Shown piece after piece: positions 1 through 7,913 of a stretch of DNA of 64,000 nt. Every line of letters starts with the position of its first letter. Position 1 is the stretch's first letter. A program made the translations under genes and the position numbers. The DNA is from AC-56 sp963798705 (lineage in GTDB: Bacteria; Actinomycetota; Thermoleophilia; Solirubrobacterales; 70-9), in contig CAWCTW010000005.1 in assembly GCA_963798705.1 (NCBI GenBank), forward strand, positions 744,001-808,000, read 5' to 3'. Below the pieces are notes generated by a model. It was not told the origin of the DNA. It searched no databases and saw only the letters and a list, made by a program, of their open reading frames with translations.

Positions 1-140
1 TCCGGAGCCAGCTTCTCCGCGACCCAGTCGTTCGCAGGTGCGGTGACCCGCATGAGCCACTCGCGCCGCTCCTCCCAGCCCGAGGCCATCTCCTCCCAGG
101 TCTCGTGGCTGAGCTCGCGGTACTCGTCCAGATTGCTCAT
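1..140 (-). CDS. SAM-dependent methyltransferase, N-terminal part (runs off the window)
   Basis: Only about 46 codons are inside the window. The translation starts MSNLDEYRELSHETWEEMA, the amphipathic N-terminal segment typical of actinobacterial class I methyltransferases. The catalytic fold lies outside. Two adjacent ATG codons are possible (143 and 140). AGGAG at 146-150 lies 2 nt from the first and 5 nt from the second, so 140 is preferred. The methyltransferase assignment rests on this N-terminal style alone. Confidence 0.45.
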   Translation of the reverse strand, partial: MSNLDEYRELSHETWEEMASGWEERREWLMRVTAPANDWVAEKLAP

Positions 141-252
141 CATCGCTCCTCGCGTTGCCTGCAAACGGCGCCGACGCTAACGGTTGCGAAGGGAGAAGTC
201 ATCCTGAGCCAGCGAACGACGAGCCATGACCCCGCGCTGACCAGGCAAACCC

Positions 253-867
253 TCAGGGAAGCGAGGCGCCGGCGGACCCCGCACCGAGGGCGGAGCTGGC
301 CGCCGCCCGGAAGGTCGAGACCTGGAGCTCGATCAGCTCCTCGCGGCTCAGCCCCGGATCGGCTACCCAGCTCGCGGTCGTAGCCCGAACGAATTCCAGC
401 CAGCCGAGCACCGCGTGTCGGAGCCGCGGCGTCGGCGAAACGCCCATCCGCTCGATCATTCGGCCCGCGACCGAGTGGTAGGCAGCATCGACGATGGCTC
501 TGACCTCCGCGTCGGCCGCGACCGCCGGCAGCAGGTACGGGCTCTGCGCGACGACCGTCACGAAGCGCTCGAGCCCGATGCGGAAGCGGTCGGCGGCGGG
601 CAGCGCCGGGTCGGGATCACTTGCAAGGTCGGCTCGAGCGACCGCCACGCGCAGAACCTCGCGAAAGAGCTGGCGCTTGCTGTCGAAGTAGTTGAACACG
701 AGGCCCTTGGACACTCCCGCTCGCGTGGCGATCTCCGCGATCGTCACCTCGCCGTAGGGTCGGGACCCGAAGGTCGCGATCGCGACCTCGAGCAGCTGCT
801 CGCGGCGCTCGTCGGGATCCAGGCGGGTGCGTGGGAGTGGTCGCGCGGGCATGGGGCTGCGGGTCAT
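253..867 (-). CDS. TetR/AcrR-family transcriptional regulator
   Basis: A 204-residue protein of normal TetR length. The N-terminal helix-turn-helix is at about residues 41-61 (VTIAEIATRAGVSKGLVFNY), followed by FDSKRQLFREVL, which begins the ligand-binding core. The C-terminal half is helical and variable, as usual, so the ligand cannot be inferred. The gene is divergent from the secreted protein at 994, and two inverted repeats in the shared intergenic region are the likely operators, so it probably represses itself and that neighbour. No clear Shine-Dalgarno sequence precedes 867; Met6 at 852 is an alternative start. Confidence 0.88.
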   Translation of the reverse strand: MTRSPMPARPLPRTRLDPDERREQLLEVAIATFGSRPYGEVTIAEIATRAGVSKGLVFNYFDSKRQLFREVLRVAVARADLASDPDPALPAADRFRIGLERFVTVVAQSPYLLPAVAADAEVRAIVDAAYHSVAGRMIERMGVSPTPRLRHAVLGWLEFVRATTASWVADPGLSREELIELQVSTFRAAASSALGAGSAGASLP

Positions 868-880
868 CGGCGGCTTCGGG

Positions 881-943
881 CTATTGACCGCATGTTCAAT
901 AGATGCTACTGTGCCTCGCGGCTATTGACCAGCGGGTCAATTG
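881..943. promoter_or_regulatory. Twin TetR-type operators overlapping a promoter
   Basis: Two related inverted repeats lie at 881-902 (CTATTGA, 8 nt, TCAATAG) and 922-943 (core ATTGACC, 4 nt, GGTCAAT). Their centres are 41 bp apart, about four helical turns. A plausible plus-strand promoter, TTGACC at 884-889, 17 nt, TACTGT at 907-912, is overlapped by the first repeat, so binding would block transcription of the gene at 994. That the regulator at 253-867 binds here is inferred from position. Confidence 0.6.
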
Positions 944-993
944 CAGTCGCAGCGTCACTGCGGCGCCGAGTCCAGTCCAGAGACGGGAGAGCC

Positions 994-2712
994 ATGATCG
1001 ACCACTCAAAGCAGTCCTCACGTACCTTGATCGCGGCCGGCGCGGTGGTCATGCTCGCCAGCTTCGTCCTGCTGTGGACGCCCGGCGCACAGGCGGCTGC
1101 ATGCAAGCAGCCGAAGGCCCCGAACGCGCCCCCCTGCAATCCCGCCCTCGCGGCCTCGCCGTGGGGCGCTCCACACCGTTCGAGCTACGCGCAGGGCTCG
1201 GCGGCGATCCCGGGGCTCCTCCCCCACCACAGGGTGAAGACGCGCCACGTCGAGCTGCCGGGCGCGCCAATCGTGCTCGACTTCTCGAACAGGTACCACG
1301 ACGGCGGCCGAGCCGTTTGGGGCTCGCTGATCAACTCGCCGGATCGGCGGGGCGTGTTCAAGCTCGATGCCGACACCGGAAAGCTCGTCGACGTCTACTT
1401 CCCGGACGAGCGCGAGACGGATCCGCCCGAGCCCTCTCAGGGAAGCATCAGCGGCGCCTACAACCTGCTCACGCGCGAGGGGCGCTTCATCGTCCCGCGC
1501 CAGCGCGACATCGAGGTCTTCGCCGACAGTAGGGCCGGCGCGAGGGGGTCGAAGAAGCGGCGCAACTCGCCGATCCGGCTGGTGAAGCGGTTCCAGGTTC
1601 CCGCCGACGCCTTCTGCCGAAGCGACGACGCATTCGTCGGCGCGACGATGACCTACGACGGCAAGCTCGCGCTTGCAACGGCGCAGGGGATGATCGTGGT
1701 CATGCCACGCAACGCCAAGCGGATGACACCGCGCAACGTGCGCGTGCTTTCGATCAATGGCAATGATTGCTCGGACCCCTCGGTTCCCACGGCCGACCTC
1801 GAGCAGGTCTCCAACAGCATCGCGGTCGACGAGAAGGGCGGCATCTACGTCGTCACGTCGGAGCGAATGCGGAAGGTCCGGTGGAACCGGCGTTCCCGGC
1901 GGCTGGAGCCGGCGTGGAGTGCCCCGTACGAGACCGGCGGCGGCGGCGGCGACATCCGCCTCGGCGAGGGGTCCGGCTCGACGCCGTCGCTCATGGGCAC
2001 CGCGCGAGACCGAAGGGGAAACCGCCTGGTCGCGATCACCGACGGCGAGGACGTGATGCACCTCGACCTCTTCTACCGCGACGGGATACCGCGGGCCGCG
2101 CGGCAGGCGGGGGGCACGACCCCGCGACTCGCCTGCGAGAAACGGGTCGACTTCGGCGACTCCGACGCCCAGGCCGCAAACTCGGAGCAGTCGGTGCTGG
2201 TGCGCGGCGATGCCGTGGTGATGGTCAACAACGTCCTCCGCGGCGCCCCGATCGACGACGGCGTGCCCGGCGTGCTTCGCAACGCCCTCGCCGCCCTCTA
2301 CGGCGGGAACCCGCTGTACGCCCCTCACGGCGTCGAGCGCGTCGACTGGATTCCGAGCAAGGGTAAGTGCAGGACGAGGTGGACGAGCAAGGCGAGCATC
2401 CCGAACGGAGTCCCGACGATGAGCCAGCGGACCGGGCTGTTCTACGGAATCGGGCTGCGTCGCGGGAGCTTCGGCGTCCGTGCGCTCGATTTCGAGACCG
2501 GGCGGAGCCGGATGTTCGCCGAGGCGCCGACGCAGGACTGCCCGGAGGCGGACCTGGATCCGAAGATCGAGCCGTTCCTGGCCCCCGCACTGGAAGCGGC
2601 ACCCAACTACTGCGAGAACTCCTTCTACGCCGCGACGGAGGTGGGGCCGGACCGGACGATCTACACGGGCACCTTCGGCGGCGTGACGATCTACCGCTCA
2701 GGCCGGCGCTGA
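994..2712 (+). CDS. Secreted beta-propeller-like protein
   Basis: About 572 residues. ATG 994 is chosen because GGGAGA lies 3-9 nt upstream and it gives a clean signal peptide: basic start, hydrophobic stretch at about residues 11-31 and an AQA cleavage site near residue 34. The mature part has recurrent strand-rich segments such as GVFKLDADTGKLVDVYF, SNSIAVDEKGGIYVVTSE and DRTIYTGTFGGVTIYRSG, like PQQ/YWTD-type propellers. No catalytic motif is recognised. It is probably exported and controlled by the divergent TetR regulator. A longer open frame starting at 415 is antisense to the regulator and is not used. Confidence 0.6.
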   Translation: MIDHSKQSSRTLIAAGAVVMLASFVLLWTPGAQAAACKQPKAPNAPPCNPALAASPWGAPHRSSYAQGSAAIPGLLPHHRVKTRHVELPGAPIVLDFSNRYHDGGRAVWGSLINSPDRRGVFKLDADTGKLVDVYFPDERETDPPEPSQGSISGAYNLLTREGRFIVPRQRDIEVFADSRAGARGSKKRRNSPIRLVKRFQVPADAFCRSDDAFVGATMTYDGKLALATAQGMIVVMPRNAKRMTPRNVRVLSINGNDCSDPSVPTADLEQVSNSIAVDEKGGIYVVTSERMRKVRWNRRSRRLEPAWSAPYETGGGGGDIRLGEGSGSTPSLMGTARDRRGNRLVAITDGEDVMHLDLFYRDGIPRAARQAGGTTPRLACEKRVDFGDSDAQAANSEQSVLVRGDAVVMVNNVLRGAPIDDGVPGVLRNALAALYGGNPLYAPHGVERVDWIPSKGKCRTRWTSKASIPNGVPTMSQRTGLFYGIGLRRGSFGVRALDFETGRSRMFAEAPTQDCPEADLDPKIEPFLAPALEAAPNYCENSFYAATEVGPDRTIYTGTFGGVTIYRSGRR

Positions 2713-2731
2713 CGGACGCACCGTCGCTCAA

Positions 2732-2876
2732 TCGGGGCGGCGAGATTTGAACGCGCGTCGGCCCCCAGCCGGGAGCAATCGGTGTCGACGTGTCCGTGTC
2801 CCCAGCGTCCCCAGTCCCCGCGCGCGGACAACTATGGGGGCATCGGACGCAGCGGTCGGTACCAAGTGGTACCGAC
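2732..2876 (-). repeat. tRNA-Pro 3'-end fragment with att-like arm (fragment 1)
   Basis: On the minus strand 2732-2771 matches the 3' half of tRNA-Pro(GGG), including the anticodon-loop side CTGGGGGCC, but with a small deletion. To its right are GTCCCC direct repeats (2785-2820) and a perfect 10-bp inverted repeat with a 2-nt spacer, GTCGGTACCA/TGGTACCGAC, at 2855-2876. The same arrangement recurs at 18841. It resembles an integrase core site plus arm-type sites left by an integrated element. No 5' half of the tRNA is present, so this is not a functional tRNA. Confidence 0.6.
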
Positions 2877-2986
2877 AGGGTCACGTCCAGCCCCGGCGCG
2901 GGATCAGACACTCCACGACATCCGGGTTATGAGGCGCCGATGCCCATCAATTGGAGGCGCAGTGTCGGGAGCTTCGATATCGCGGG

Positions 2987-3595
2987 TCAGGACGCGGGGC
3001 GCTCGGATACGTGCCGGTAGGAAGACGACCGGCGGCGGCGGTACGTGCGGTTCTTGATCCGGTTGCCGCACGTCTCCATCTGACACCACGTGCCGGCCTG
3101 ATTGCGGGAACTGTCGAAGAACGCCCAGCGGCAATCGTCGCTGGCGCAGATCTTCAGCCGCGACCATTCTCCTAGGAGCTGGGCTTGGAACGCGATCCCG
3201 ACCATCTGCGAGATCACGCCAGCCACTGTGGCTGCCGGAGTCAGGTCCAGCGCAAGCGCCCCGCGGTCATCGCCGGTCAGCGTGACCGGATGATCACTCG
3301 CGAGCTGGGCGAAGCGAGCGCCCGCGGCCGAATCCGCCTTGCCGGTGAGGTTGGAATCGAGCAGGTCGCGGAGCGCCGCCCGGCAGTCGAGCAGGCGATC
3401 CAGGTGCGGGTTGTCGACCTCAACCTCGGGCACAGCGAGGTCGGAGATCACCAGCCATTCGCGGGCGGCGCGAGGGTCGGCGAGCCGTTCTTCCGGCGGC
3501 TCGAACGCGTAGGTGTTGGCCAGGCCCTGGACCGCGATCAGCGGCGCAGGCGCAACCTTGTATTCGATCTGGTGAGCGAGCTCCTCTAGGTCCAC
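2987..3595 (-). CDS. ABATE/CGNR zinc-finger transcriptional regulator
   Basis: 202 residues. The N-terminal two thirds fit the ABATE stress-sensing domain. The C-terminal part contains KICASDDCRWAFFDSSRN then WCQMETCGNRIKNRTYRR, the four-cysteine CGNR zinc finger. The start is GTG at 3595: a TATAAT hexamer at 3607-3602 ends only 6 nt before it, so the transcript should be leaderless. Function inferred from the family: DNA-binding regulator, often self-controlling. The divergent region holds GGTCA repeats that may be its sites. Confidence 0.85.
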   Translation of the reverse strand: MDLEELAHQIEYKVAPAPLIAVQGLANTYAFEPPEERLADPRAAREWLVISDLAVPEVEVDNPHLDRLLDCRAALRDLLDSNLTGKADSAAGARFAQLASDHPVTLTGDDRGALALDLTPAATVAGVISQMVGIAFQAQLLGEWSRLKICASDDCRWAFFDSSRNQAGTWCQMETCGNRIKNRTYRRRRSSSYRHVSERPAS

Positions 3596-3601
3596 GCTGG
3601 A

Positions 3602-3661
3602 ATTATACGACCATGATGACCAGCTAAACCGCTTGACAGGTCATGCTGACCGGTGTACCGT
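3602..3661. promoter_or_regulatory. Divergent promoters with GGTCA-type operator repeats
   Basis: Minus strand: TATAAT at 3607-3602 with a weak -35 about 17 nt upstream drives the CGNR gene. Plus strand: TTGACA at 3633-3638, 17 nt, TACCGT at 3656-3661 drives the short reading frame at 3726. Each spacer contains a GGTCA element: GGTCATGCTGACC, a near-perfect palindrome at 3639-3651, and GGTCATCATGGTC on the minus strand at 3621-3609. One more GGTCAT lies at 3669. A single dimeric regulator could control both promoters. Confidence 0.55.
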
Positions 3662-3725
3662 GATTGCCGGTCATGGGGTGATCGGCGCCTATGCCGCGCC
3701 CTCAAGCCGATAAAGGAGGAGCGTT

Positions 3726-3956
3726 GTGCTTCCAGCGGCCATGTTCGTCGCCCGTCAGGTTCGCTTCCCGGACAGCGTCCGCGCCCATGCGGAGGCGGTC
3801 CGATCACATCGCGAGGTGACCAGGCGACCCATTCGTTGGAGGGGCCGTGGTTGGCCCCGGCGTGCGCTTGTGTGGGGCTTTGCGAGGCTAATCCCGCAAC
3901 GCAGCCTCCCGGGCAGAGGTTTGCCAGTGGGCATCACCCGCAACAAGGGCAGGTGA
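3726..3956 (+). CDS. Small protein of unknown function
   Basis: 76 codons starting with GTG 3726. It is preceded by an ideal AGGAGG (3714-3719, 6-nt spacing) and by a good promoter at 3633-3661. The sequence is arginine-rich, matches no family I know, and its codon pattern is not convincingly coding. It may be a small regulated peptide, or the remnant 5' end of the gene the CGNR regulator once controlled. The strong translation signals are the main support. Confidence 0.35.
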   Translation: MLPAAMFVARQVRFPDSVRAHAEAVRSHREVTRRPIRWRGRGWPRRALVWGFARLIPQRSLPGRGLPVGITRNKGR

Positions 3957-4151
3957 ACCGAGCTCGTCTACTGATGGACTGGGGGCACCCTTCCCCGGTG
4001 CGGCCGCCGTGCGGTCCGCCTGACGAGCGACCACCAGTGTCGACCGTGGAGGCGCGCATGTCGGCGATCTGCGCGTCACTTATTCCCGCGGGAAGAAACC
4101 GGCCCTCCGTGGCGTCTTGATCGATAACGCCACTATCAAAGGAGGCCGCGA

Positions 4152-4724
4152 ATGGGACGCATCGATCAGGACCGGTTGGCGCGGCTCCGCGACGCCACGC
4201 GGCAGGTGAACGGGGAGGCGCCCCCGGCTGCCGGGCCGGAGCCCGGGCCTGCGCGAGTCGCAATCGATGGACCAGATAGGGCCGGGTTGGCCGGACGCGC
4301 GTCGCCGTGGCTACTCGCGCGGCTACTCGGGGCCCTGGCCGTGCTCGCGACCGGCGCGGTTCATCTTCAGCAGCACGAGCTGCTCTATTCCGCGATCCCC
4401 ACAATCGGAACGCTGTTCGTGTTGAACTTCGCCGGCGCCAGCGCGATCGGACTGGGGCTTCTGGCGCCGCTCGAGACCGTGTGGGGTCGGCGTTGGGGCG
4501 GCCTCATGGTGGATCTTCTGGCCATCGCGGGTATCGGGCTTGCCGCCACGTCGTTCGCGTTCCTCGCGGTCAGCGAGCAAACGCCCCTCTTCGGGTTCAT
4601 GGAGCCGGGATACGACCCTACGGCGATCCTGGCGTCGCGGATCGCGGAGGCCGTTGCGATCGTCTTCCTCGGCGCGTTCGAGATCGGGAGAGTCGTGGCG
4701 AGGCCGGCGGCAGGGCGCTGGTAG
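4152..4724 (+). CDS. Four-helix membrane protein
   Basis: 190 residues with a hydrophilic N-terminus (1-50) and four predicted membrane helices at about 51-70, 84-106, 116-140 and 160-182. No enzymatic motif is visible. GGAGG at 4141-4145 gives ideal spacing to ATG 4152. It lies 49 bp before the anti-sigma-like gene in the same direction. With the sigma factor and the lipoprotein at 6157 it forms a recurring type of actinobacterial envelope gene set. Its role is unknown; a sensor or partner of the anti-sigma protein is possible. Confidence 0.65.
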   Translation: MGRIDQDRLARLRDATRQVNGEAPPAAGPEPGPARVAIDGPDRAGLAGRASPWLLARLLGALAVLATGAVHLQQHELLYSAIPTIGTLFVLNFAGASAIGLGLLAPLETVWGRRWGGLMVDLLAIAGIGLAATSFAFLAVSEQTPLFGFMEPGYDPTAILASRIAEAVAIVFLGAFEIGRVVARPAAGRW

Positions 4725-4773
4725 ACCGAGCGTGCCGGCCGTCTGGAGCCGATGTGGTGGGATGTAAGGAGCC

Positions 4774-5559
4774 ATGGAAGAGATCCCGCCCACGTCGAGC
4801 GCTCAGGAGATGGCGGAGCTGGCGGCGCTCGCCGACGGCTCACTGCCCGAGGAGCGGCGACCTGCGCTTGAGGCGCGGATTGCAGCTTCACCCGAGCTTC
4901 AGGAGCTGCTGGTGCGCCAGCGGCGCGCGCTCGCCGTCACGCGGGTGGTCGCCGACGAGCCCGCGCCGGACTCACTGCGGGCGAGCGTCGATGCCCAGAT
5001 CGGGACGCGGGCCGCCGGGGGGCGGCGCCTGCCAATGGTTCCCGGCCTCGCATTCGGCGGCGGGCTGGCGGCGCTCGCGGCGATCCTGCTCACGCTGGTC
5101 TTGACCGGCGGGCCGAGCGGCCCAACGGTCGCCGACGCGGCGCGCCTTGCCGCCTCGCCTCCGACCGGTCCCGCGCCGGCACGCGCGAACGGCAGCAAGG
5201 CCAAGCTCGCCATCGGCGTCGACGGCGTCACGTTCCCGAACCTGAGGCCAGCCTACGGCTGGCGCCAGGTCGGCGTCAGGCGCGGCGAGGTCAACGGCCG
5301 CGACGCAAAGGTCGTCTACTACGAGAACGCCGGACGGCGGATCGGCTACGTCATCTTGTCGGGTGCGGCGCTGTCGCCGCCATCCGGCGCCCACAGCGTC
5401 GAGCGAAAGGGGGTTCATTTCGCGAGCCTGGACGTAGACGAACGGCCGACCATCACCTGGCAGCGCCTGGGCCACACGTGCGTGATCACCGGCGCAGCCT
5501 CCCGCTCGGAGCTCCTCAGACTCGCCAGCTGGCGAGGCGGCGGAACGCTGCGCTACTGA
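4774..5559 (+). CDS. Anti-sigma-factor-like membrane protein
   Basis: 261 residues. The N-terminal 60 residues form a charged helical domain (EMAELAALADGSLPEERR) like anti-sigma domains, but without the HxxxCxxC zinc motif. One membrane helix lies at about 91-111, followed by a secreted C-terminal domain with GYVILSGAALSPP and THTCVITG-like strand segments. It should hold the ECF sigma factor encoded convergently at 5553-6062. The two genes overlap by 7 bp at their 3' ends. The assignment rests on architecture and neighbourhood. Confidence 0.72.
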   Translation: MEEIPPTSSAQEMAELAALADGSLPEERRPALEARIAASPELQELLVRQRRALAVTRVVADEPAPDSLRASVDAQIGTRAAGGRRLPMVPGLAFGGGLAALAAILLTLVLTGGPSGPTVADAARLAASPPTGPAPARANGSKAKLAIGVDGVTFPNLRPAYGWRQVGVRRGEVNGRDAKVVYYENAGRRIGYVILSGAALSPPSGAHSVERKGVHFASLDVDERPTITWQRLGHTCVITGAASRSELLRLASWRGGGTLRY

Positions 5560-6062
5560 CCCGTCGATCGCTCGGCATCGAGTCTCCGCGCCAGGCGATC
5601 GCGCGCCCGGAAGAGCCGGCTGGTGAGCGTTCCCTCCGGCACCCGCAGGGCGCGTGCGGCCTCCTGATAGGAGAGGCCGGCAACGTCCACGGCAACCAGG
5701 GCGTCGCGAAAATCCTCGGGAAGCTCGGCGATCGCGTCGTGGACCTCGCGGATCTCGGCAGCCTCCGCCGGGTCATTCGAGGGACCGCGGCCTGCCGCCG
5801 CCTCCTCCAGCAGCGGCGTGGTCGCCGGCCGCCGCGCCTGCGTGCGACGCTGGCTGACAAGCGTGTTGCGCAATGCGCGCAGCAGATAGGCGAGTTCGCC
5901 CTCGCCGCGGATCAGCCGTGGCCGCGAGAGCACGCGCGCGAAGGTCTCCTGCACGAGATCCTCGGCTTCCTCACGGGAGTCGGTCCAGGCGCGCGCCGCC
6001 CGGTACATCCGAGGCAGGTGGTCGGCCAGGCGTTGCGGATCGAGCCTGCGCGGCGCCCGCAT
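5553..6062 (-). CDS. ECF-family RNA polymerase sigma factor
   Basis: 169 residues. The sigma-2 region at about 15-75 includes DSREEAEDLVQETFARVL, which recognises the -10 element and core polymerase. The sigma-4 region at about 108-160 includes LSYQEAARALRVPEGTLTSR, the -35-recognition helix-turn-helix. The gene is convergent with the anti-sigma-like gene instead of being in an operon with it, which is unusual. It is divergent from the lipoprotein gene at 6157, a likely target. Confidence 0.9.
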   Translation of the reverse strand: MRAPRRLDPQRLADHLPRMYRAARAWTDSREEAEDLVQETFARVLSRPRLIRGEGELAYLLRALRNTLVSQRRTQARRPATTPLLEEAAAGRGPSNDPAEAAEIREVHDAIAELPEDFRDALVAVDVAGLSYQEAARALRVPEGTLTSRLFRARDRLARRLDAERSTGQ

Positions 6063-6084
6063 CAGCGACCCCCGTCGAATGGCC

Positions 6085-6114
6085 GGGAAGGAATGCGGTC
6101 GTCCCGGCGTCTAA
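6085..6114 (+). promoter_or_regulatory. Possible ECF-type promoter of the lipoprotein gene
   Basis: GGGAAG at 6085-6090 and CGTCTAA at 6108-6114 are 17 nt apart. They resemble the GGAA and CGTC boxes used by many ECF sigma factors. The site lies between the divergent sigma-factor gene and the lipoprotein gene. This is a motif match only. Confidence 0.35.
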
Positions 6115-6156
6115 GTGGGAGAAGGCAACACGCCACCCCACGAAGGAGGTCGTTCC

Positions 6157-6690
6157 ATGAAGAAGCTGTTGATCCCGGTGGTCCTTCTCGGCGCCGCGGC
6201 AGCCCTCGCTGCCTGCGGCGGCGGTGGAGGCGGCAACGCCACCGCAGCCTCGGGTAGTGCCGCGAGCGCGGTTTCCACGAAGGACGTCGGCGGCGTGGGC
6301 ACAGTCCTCGTCGACTCGAGCGGCCAGGCGCTGTATGCATCAGATCAGGAGGCTGCCGGCGGCAAGGTGCTGTGCACAGGTGCGTGCAACTCGTTCTGGC
6401 AGCCGTTGACCGCCCAGGGCAATCCGACCGGCTCACGTGCCGTGTCCGGCGATCTGGGCACCGTCAACCGCCCGGATGGAACCACGCAGGTCACCTACAA
6501 ACGTGCTCCCGTCTACACGTTCTCGCAGGACCAGCCGGGCGAAGTGACCGGCGACGGGTTCAAGGACGCGTTCGACGGCCAGCGATTCACCTGGCACGTG
6601 ATTACGGTCGGCACGGGAGGCGCCGCGAGCGGTGGTGGTAGCGGATCGGCGCACTCGACCAGCGGCGGCGGGACCGGATACAGCTACTAG
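6157..6690 (+). CDS. Secreted-repeat lipoprotein (COG4315-like)
   Basis: 177 residues. The start ATG 6157 follows AAGGAGGT with 6-nt spacing. Signal peptide with lipobox LAAC at 17-20, so Cys20 should be lipidated. The body has two copies of the fold carrying the conserved Y-x-aromatic/S-x-D pattern (LYASDQEAAGG and VYTFSQDQPGE). Between them is a CTGACNSFWQPL segment, characteristic of the COG4315 lipoproteins of unknown function. A glycine/serine-rich tail follows. It is probably envelope-anchored and controlled by the adjacent ECF sigma factor. Confidence 0.85.
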   Translation: MKKLLIPVVLLGAAAALAACGGGGGGNATAASGSAASAVSTKDVGGVGTVLVDSSGQALYASDQEAAGGKVLCTGACNSFWQPLTAQGNPTGSRAVSGDLGTVNRPDGTTQVTYKRAPVYTFSQDQPGEVTGDGFKDAFDGQRFTWHVITVGTGGAASGGGSGSAHSTSGGGTGYSY

Positions 6691-6738
6691 CTCTGCCGCA
6701 GTCACCACCGCGATCGCAGGGTAGTCCTGGACGCTCGC

Positions 6739-6765
6739 GCGGGGAGGTCAGACCGGCCTCCCCGC
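6739..6765 (+). terminator. Hairpin downstream of the lipoprotein gene
   Basis: Perfect 9-bp inverted repeat GCGGGGAGG / CCTCCCCGC with a 9-nt loop, 49 bp after the stop at 6690. No long T-run follows, as is common in high-GC actinobacteria. Confidence 0.55.
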
Positions 6766-6960
6766 TGCGGTGCGCATGTACGCGGGCTTCGACCTGGCAG
6801 CCGGGCACACGGGCGTTGCAGGAGGTTTTGACGACGGACGAGGGCCTGCAGCGGCCGGCGGAGCTCTTGCATCGCGCGGTTGTTCGCCCCGCGACGGCGA
6901 AATCGCCGAAGGCGCGTTGAGGAGTCGGGTGGCGTCTGAACCGTGGGGCGGCCGTCCCGC

Positions 6961-7587
6961 TCAGCCGCCTTCAGGGGCCATGGCGACGCCGAGCGAGTTG
7001 GCGCCGAGCACCTTCGGCGAGCCCTTCTCGTAATAGACGTCGAGTTCACTGATCGTGAATCCAGCGCCCTTCAGTAGGTCGACGGTCGGGCGGGTGAGAT
7101 GGCAGCCGCCGAAGGCGCGCTTTTGAATCGGCTCGAGCCGGTGCTGCCAGCGCTGCACCCGCTCGTCGGGCGCCAGCCCGTGCTCGACGAAGTGCAGGGT
7201 CCCGCCGGACTTGAGCACGCGTCGCAGCTCGAGCAGTGCGGCCTCGACGTCGGGGATCGTGCATAGCGTCCAGGTCGTCAGCGCGGTGTCGCAGCTGTCG
7301 TCGGCGAGGGGCAGCGACCGGCCATCCAGTCCGGACCTTTCGACCGGGACATCCGAGCTCGCGAGGCGCTTGGCGGCGAGCTTCCAGCCGACGTCCGCGG
7401 GCTCGATCGCGGCGACGCCGCTCACAGCGTCCGGATAGAAGGGGACGTTGAGACCGGACCCGAAGCCCACCTCGACGACCTGTCCGTGGAGGCCCGCGCA
7501 GACGCGTTGCCGCTGTTCACGGGCGACCTCCATCGCGCCGACCAGGTTCACGATGCGTGGTACGACGTGCTCGCCGTAGATTCCCAC
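6961..7587 (-). CDS. Class I SAM-dependent methyltransferase
   Basis: About 208 residues. GTG 7587 is chosen because GGGAGG lies 5 nt upstream and the protein then begins MGIYGEHVVPRIVNLV, a typical start for this UbiE/COQ5-like subfamily. Motif I is VVEVGFGSGLN, which binds S-adenosylmethionine. Later motifs are TALTTWTLCTIPD and LKSGGTLHFVEHG. The substrate is unknown; small lipophilic or quinone-like substrates are typical of the subfamily. Confidence 0.8.
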   Translation of the reverse strand: MGIYGEHVVPRIVNLVGAMEVAREQRQRVCAGLHGQVVEVGFGSGLNVPFYPDAVSGVAAIEPADVGWKLAAKRLASSDVPVERSGLDGRSLPLADDSCDTALTTWTLCTIPDVEAALLELRRVLKSGGTLHFVEHGLAPDERVQRWQHRLEPIQKRAFGGCHLTRPTVDLLKGAGFTISELDVYYEKGSPKVLGANSLGVAMAPEGG

Positions 7588-7871
7588 TTCAACCTCCCTG
7601 ATGTTGGTCGCGCTCGATTGCTCGCACGATGTTCTCGAATAGTCCTCCGAAGAATCAGTTTGCCAGCGAACGGAGCGGAGGCGATGATCGTGCCGTGGCT
7701 TACGCCGCTGCTCCGCGGGGCTGCGGCGAGTCGAAGATCTCGACGTGCTGTCCCGATGGTCGAGCGGGCGACCTCTCACTCCAGCGAGTGCTCGTTAAGC
7801 CACTCAGACACCTCTCCAGCGAATCGCGCGCCTGATGGGAGCGCAGCCCAGAAGAGAGTAATGCGAGTGGA

Positions 7872-7908
7872 CGGGAGGATCGCGCGGCTCTGCCGGGCGA
7901 TCCTCCCG
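7872..7908 (-). terminator. Strong hairpin after the membrane-protein gene
   Basis: Perfect 12-bp inverted repeat CGGGAGGATCGC / GCGATCCTCCCG with a 13-nt loop, starting 5 bp beyond the stop of the minus-strand gene at 7914. Probable terminator. Confidence 0.6.
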
Positions 7909-7913
7909 GCTGA

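Noticed and set aside
415..993. An N-terminal extension of the secreted propeller protein (open frame from 415)
   Set aside because: It runs antisense through the TetR gene and across the operators; ATG 994 has a ribosome-binding site and a signal peptide.
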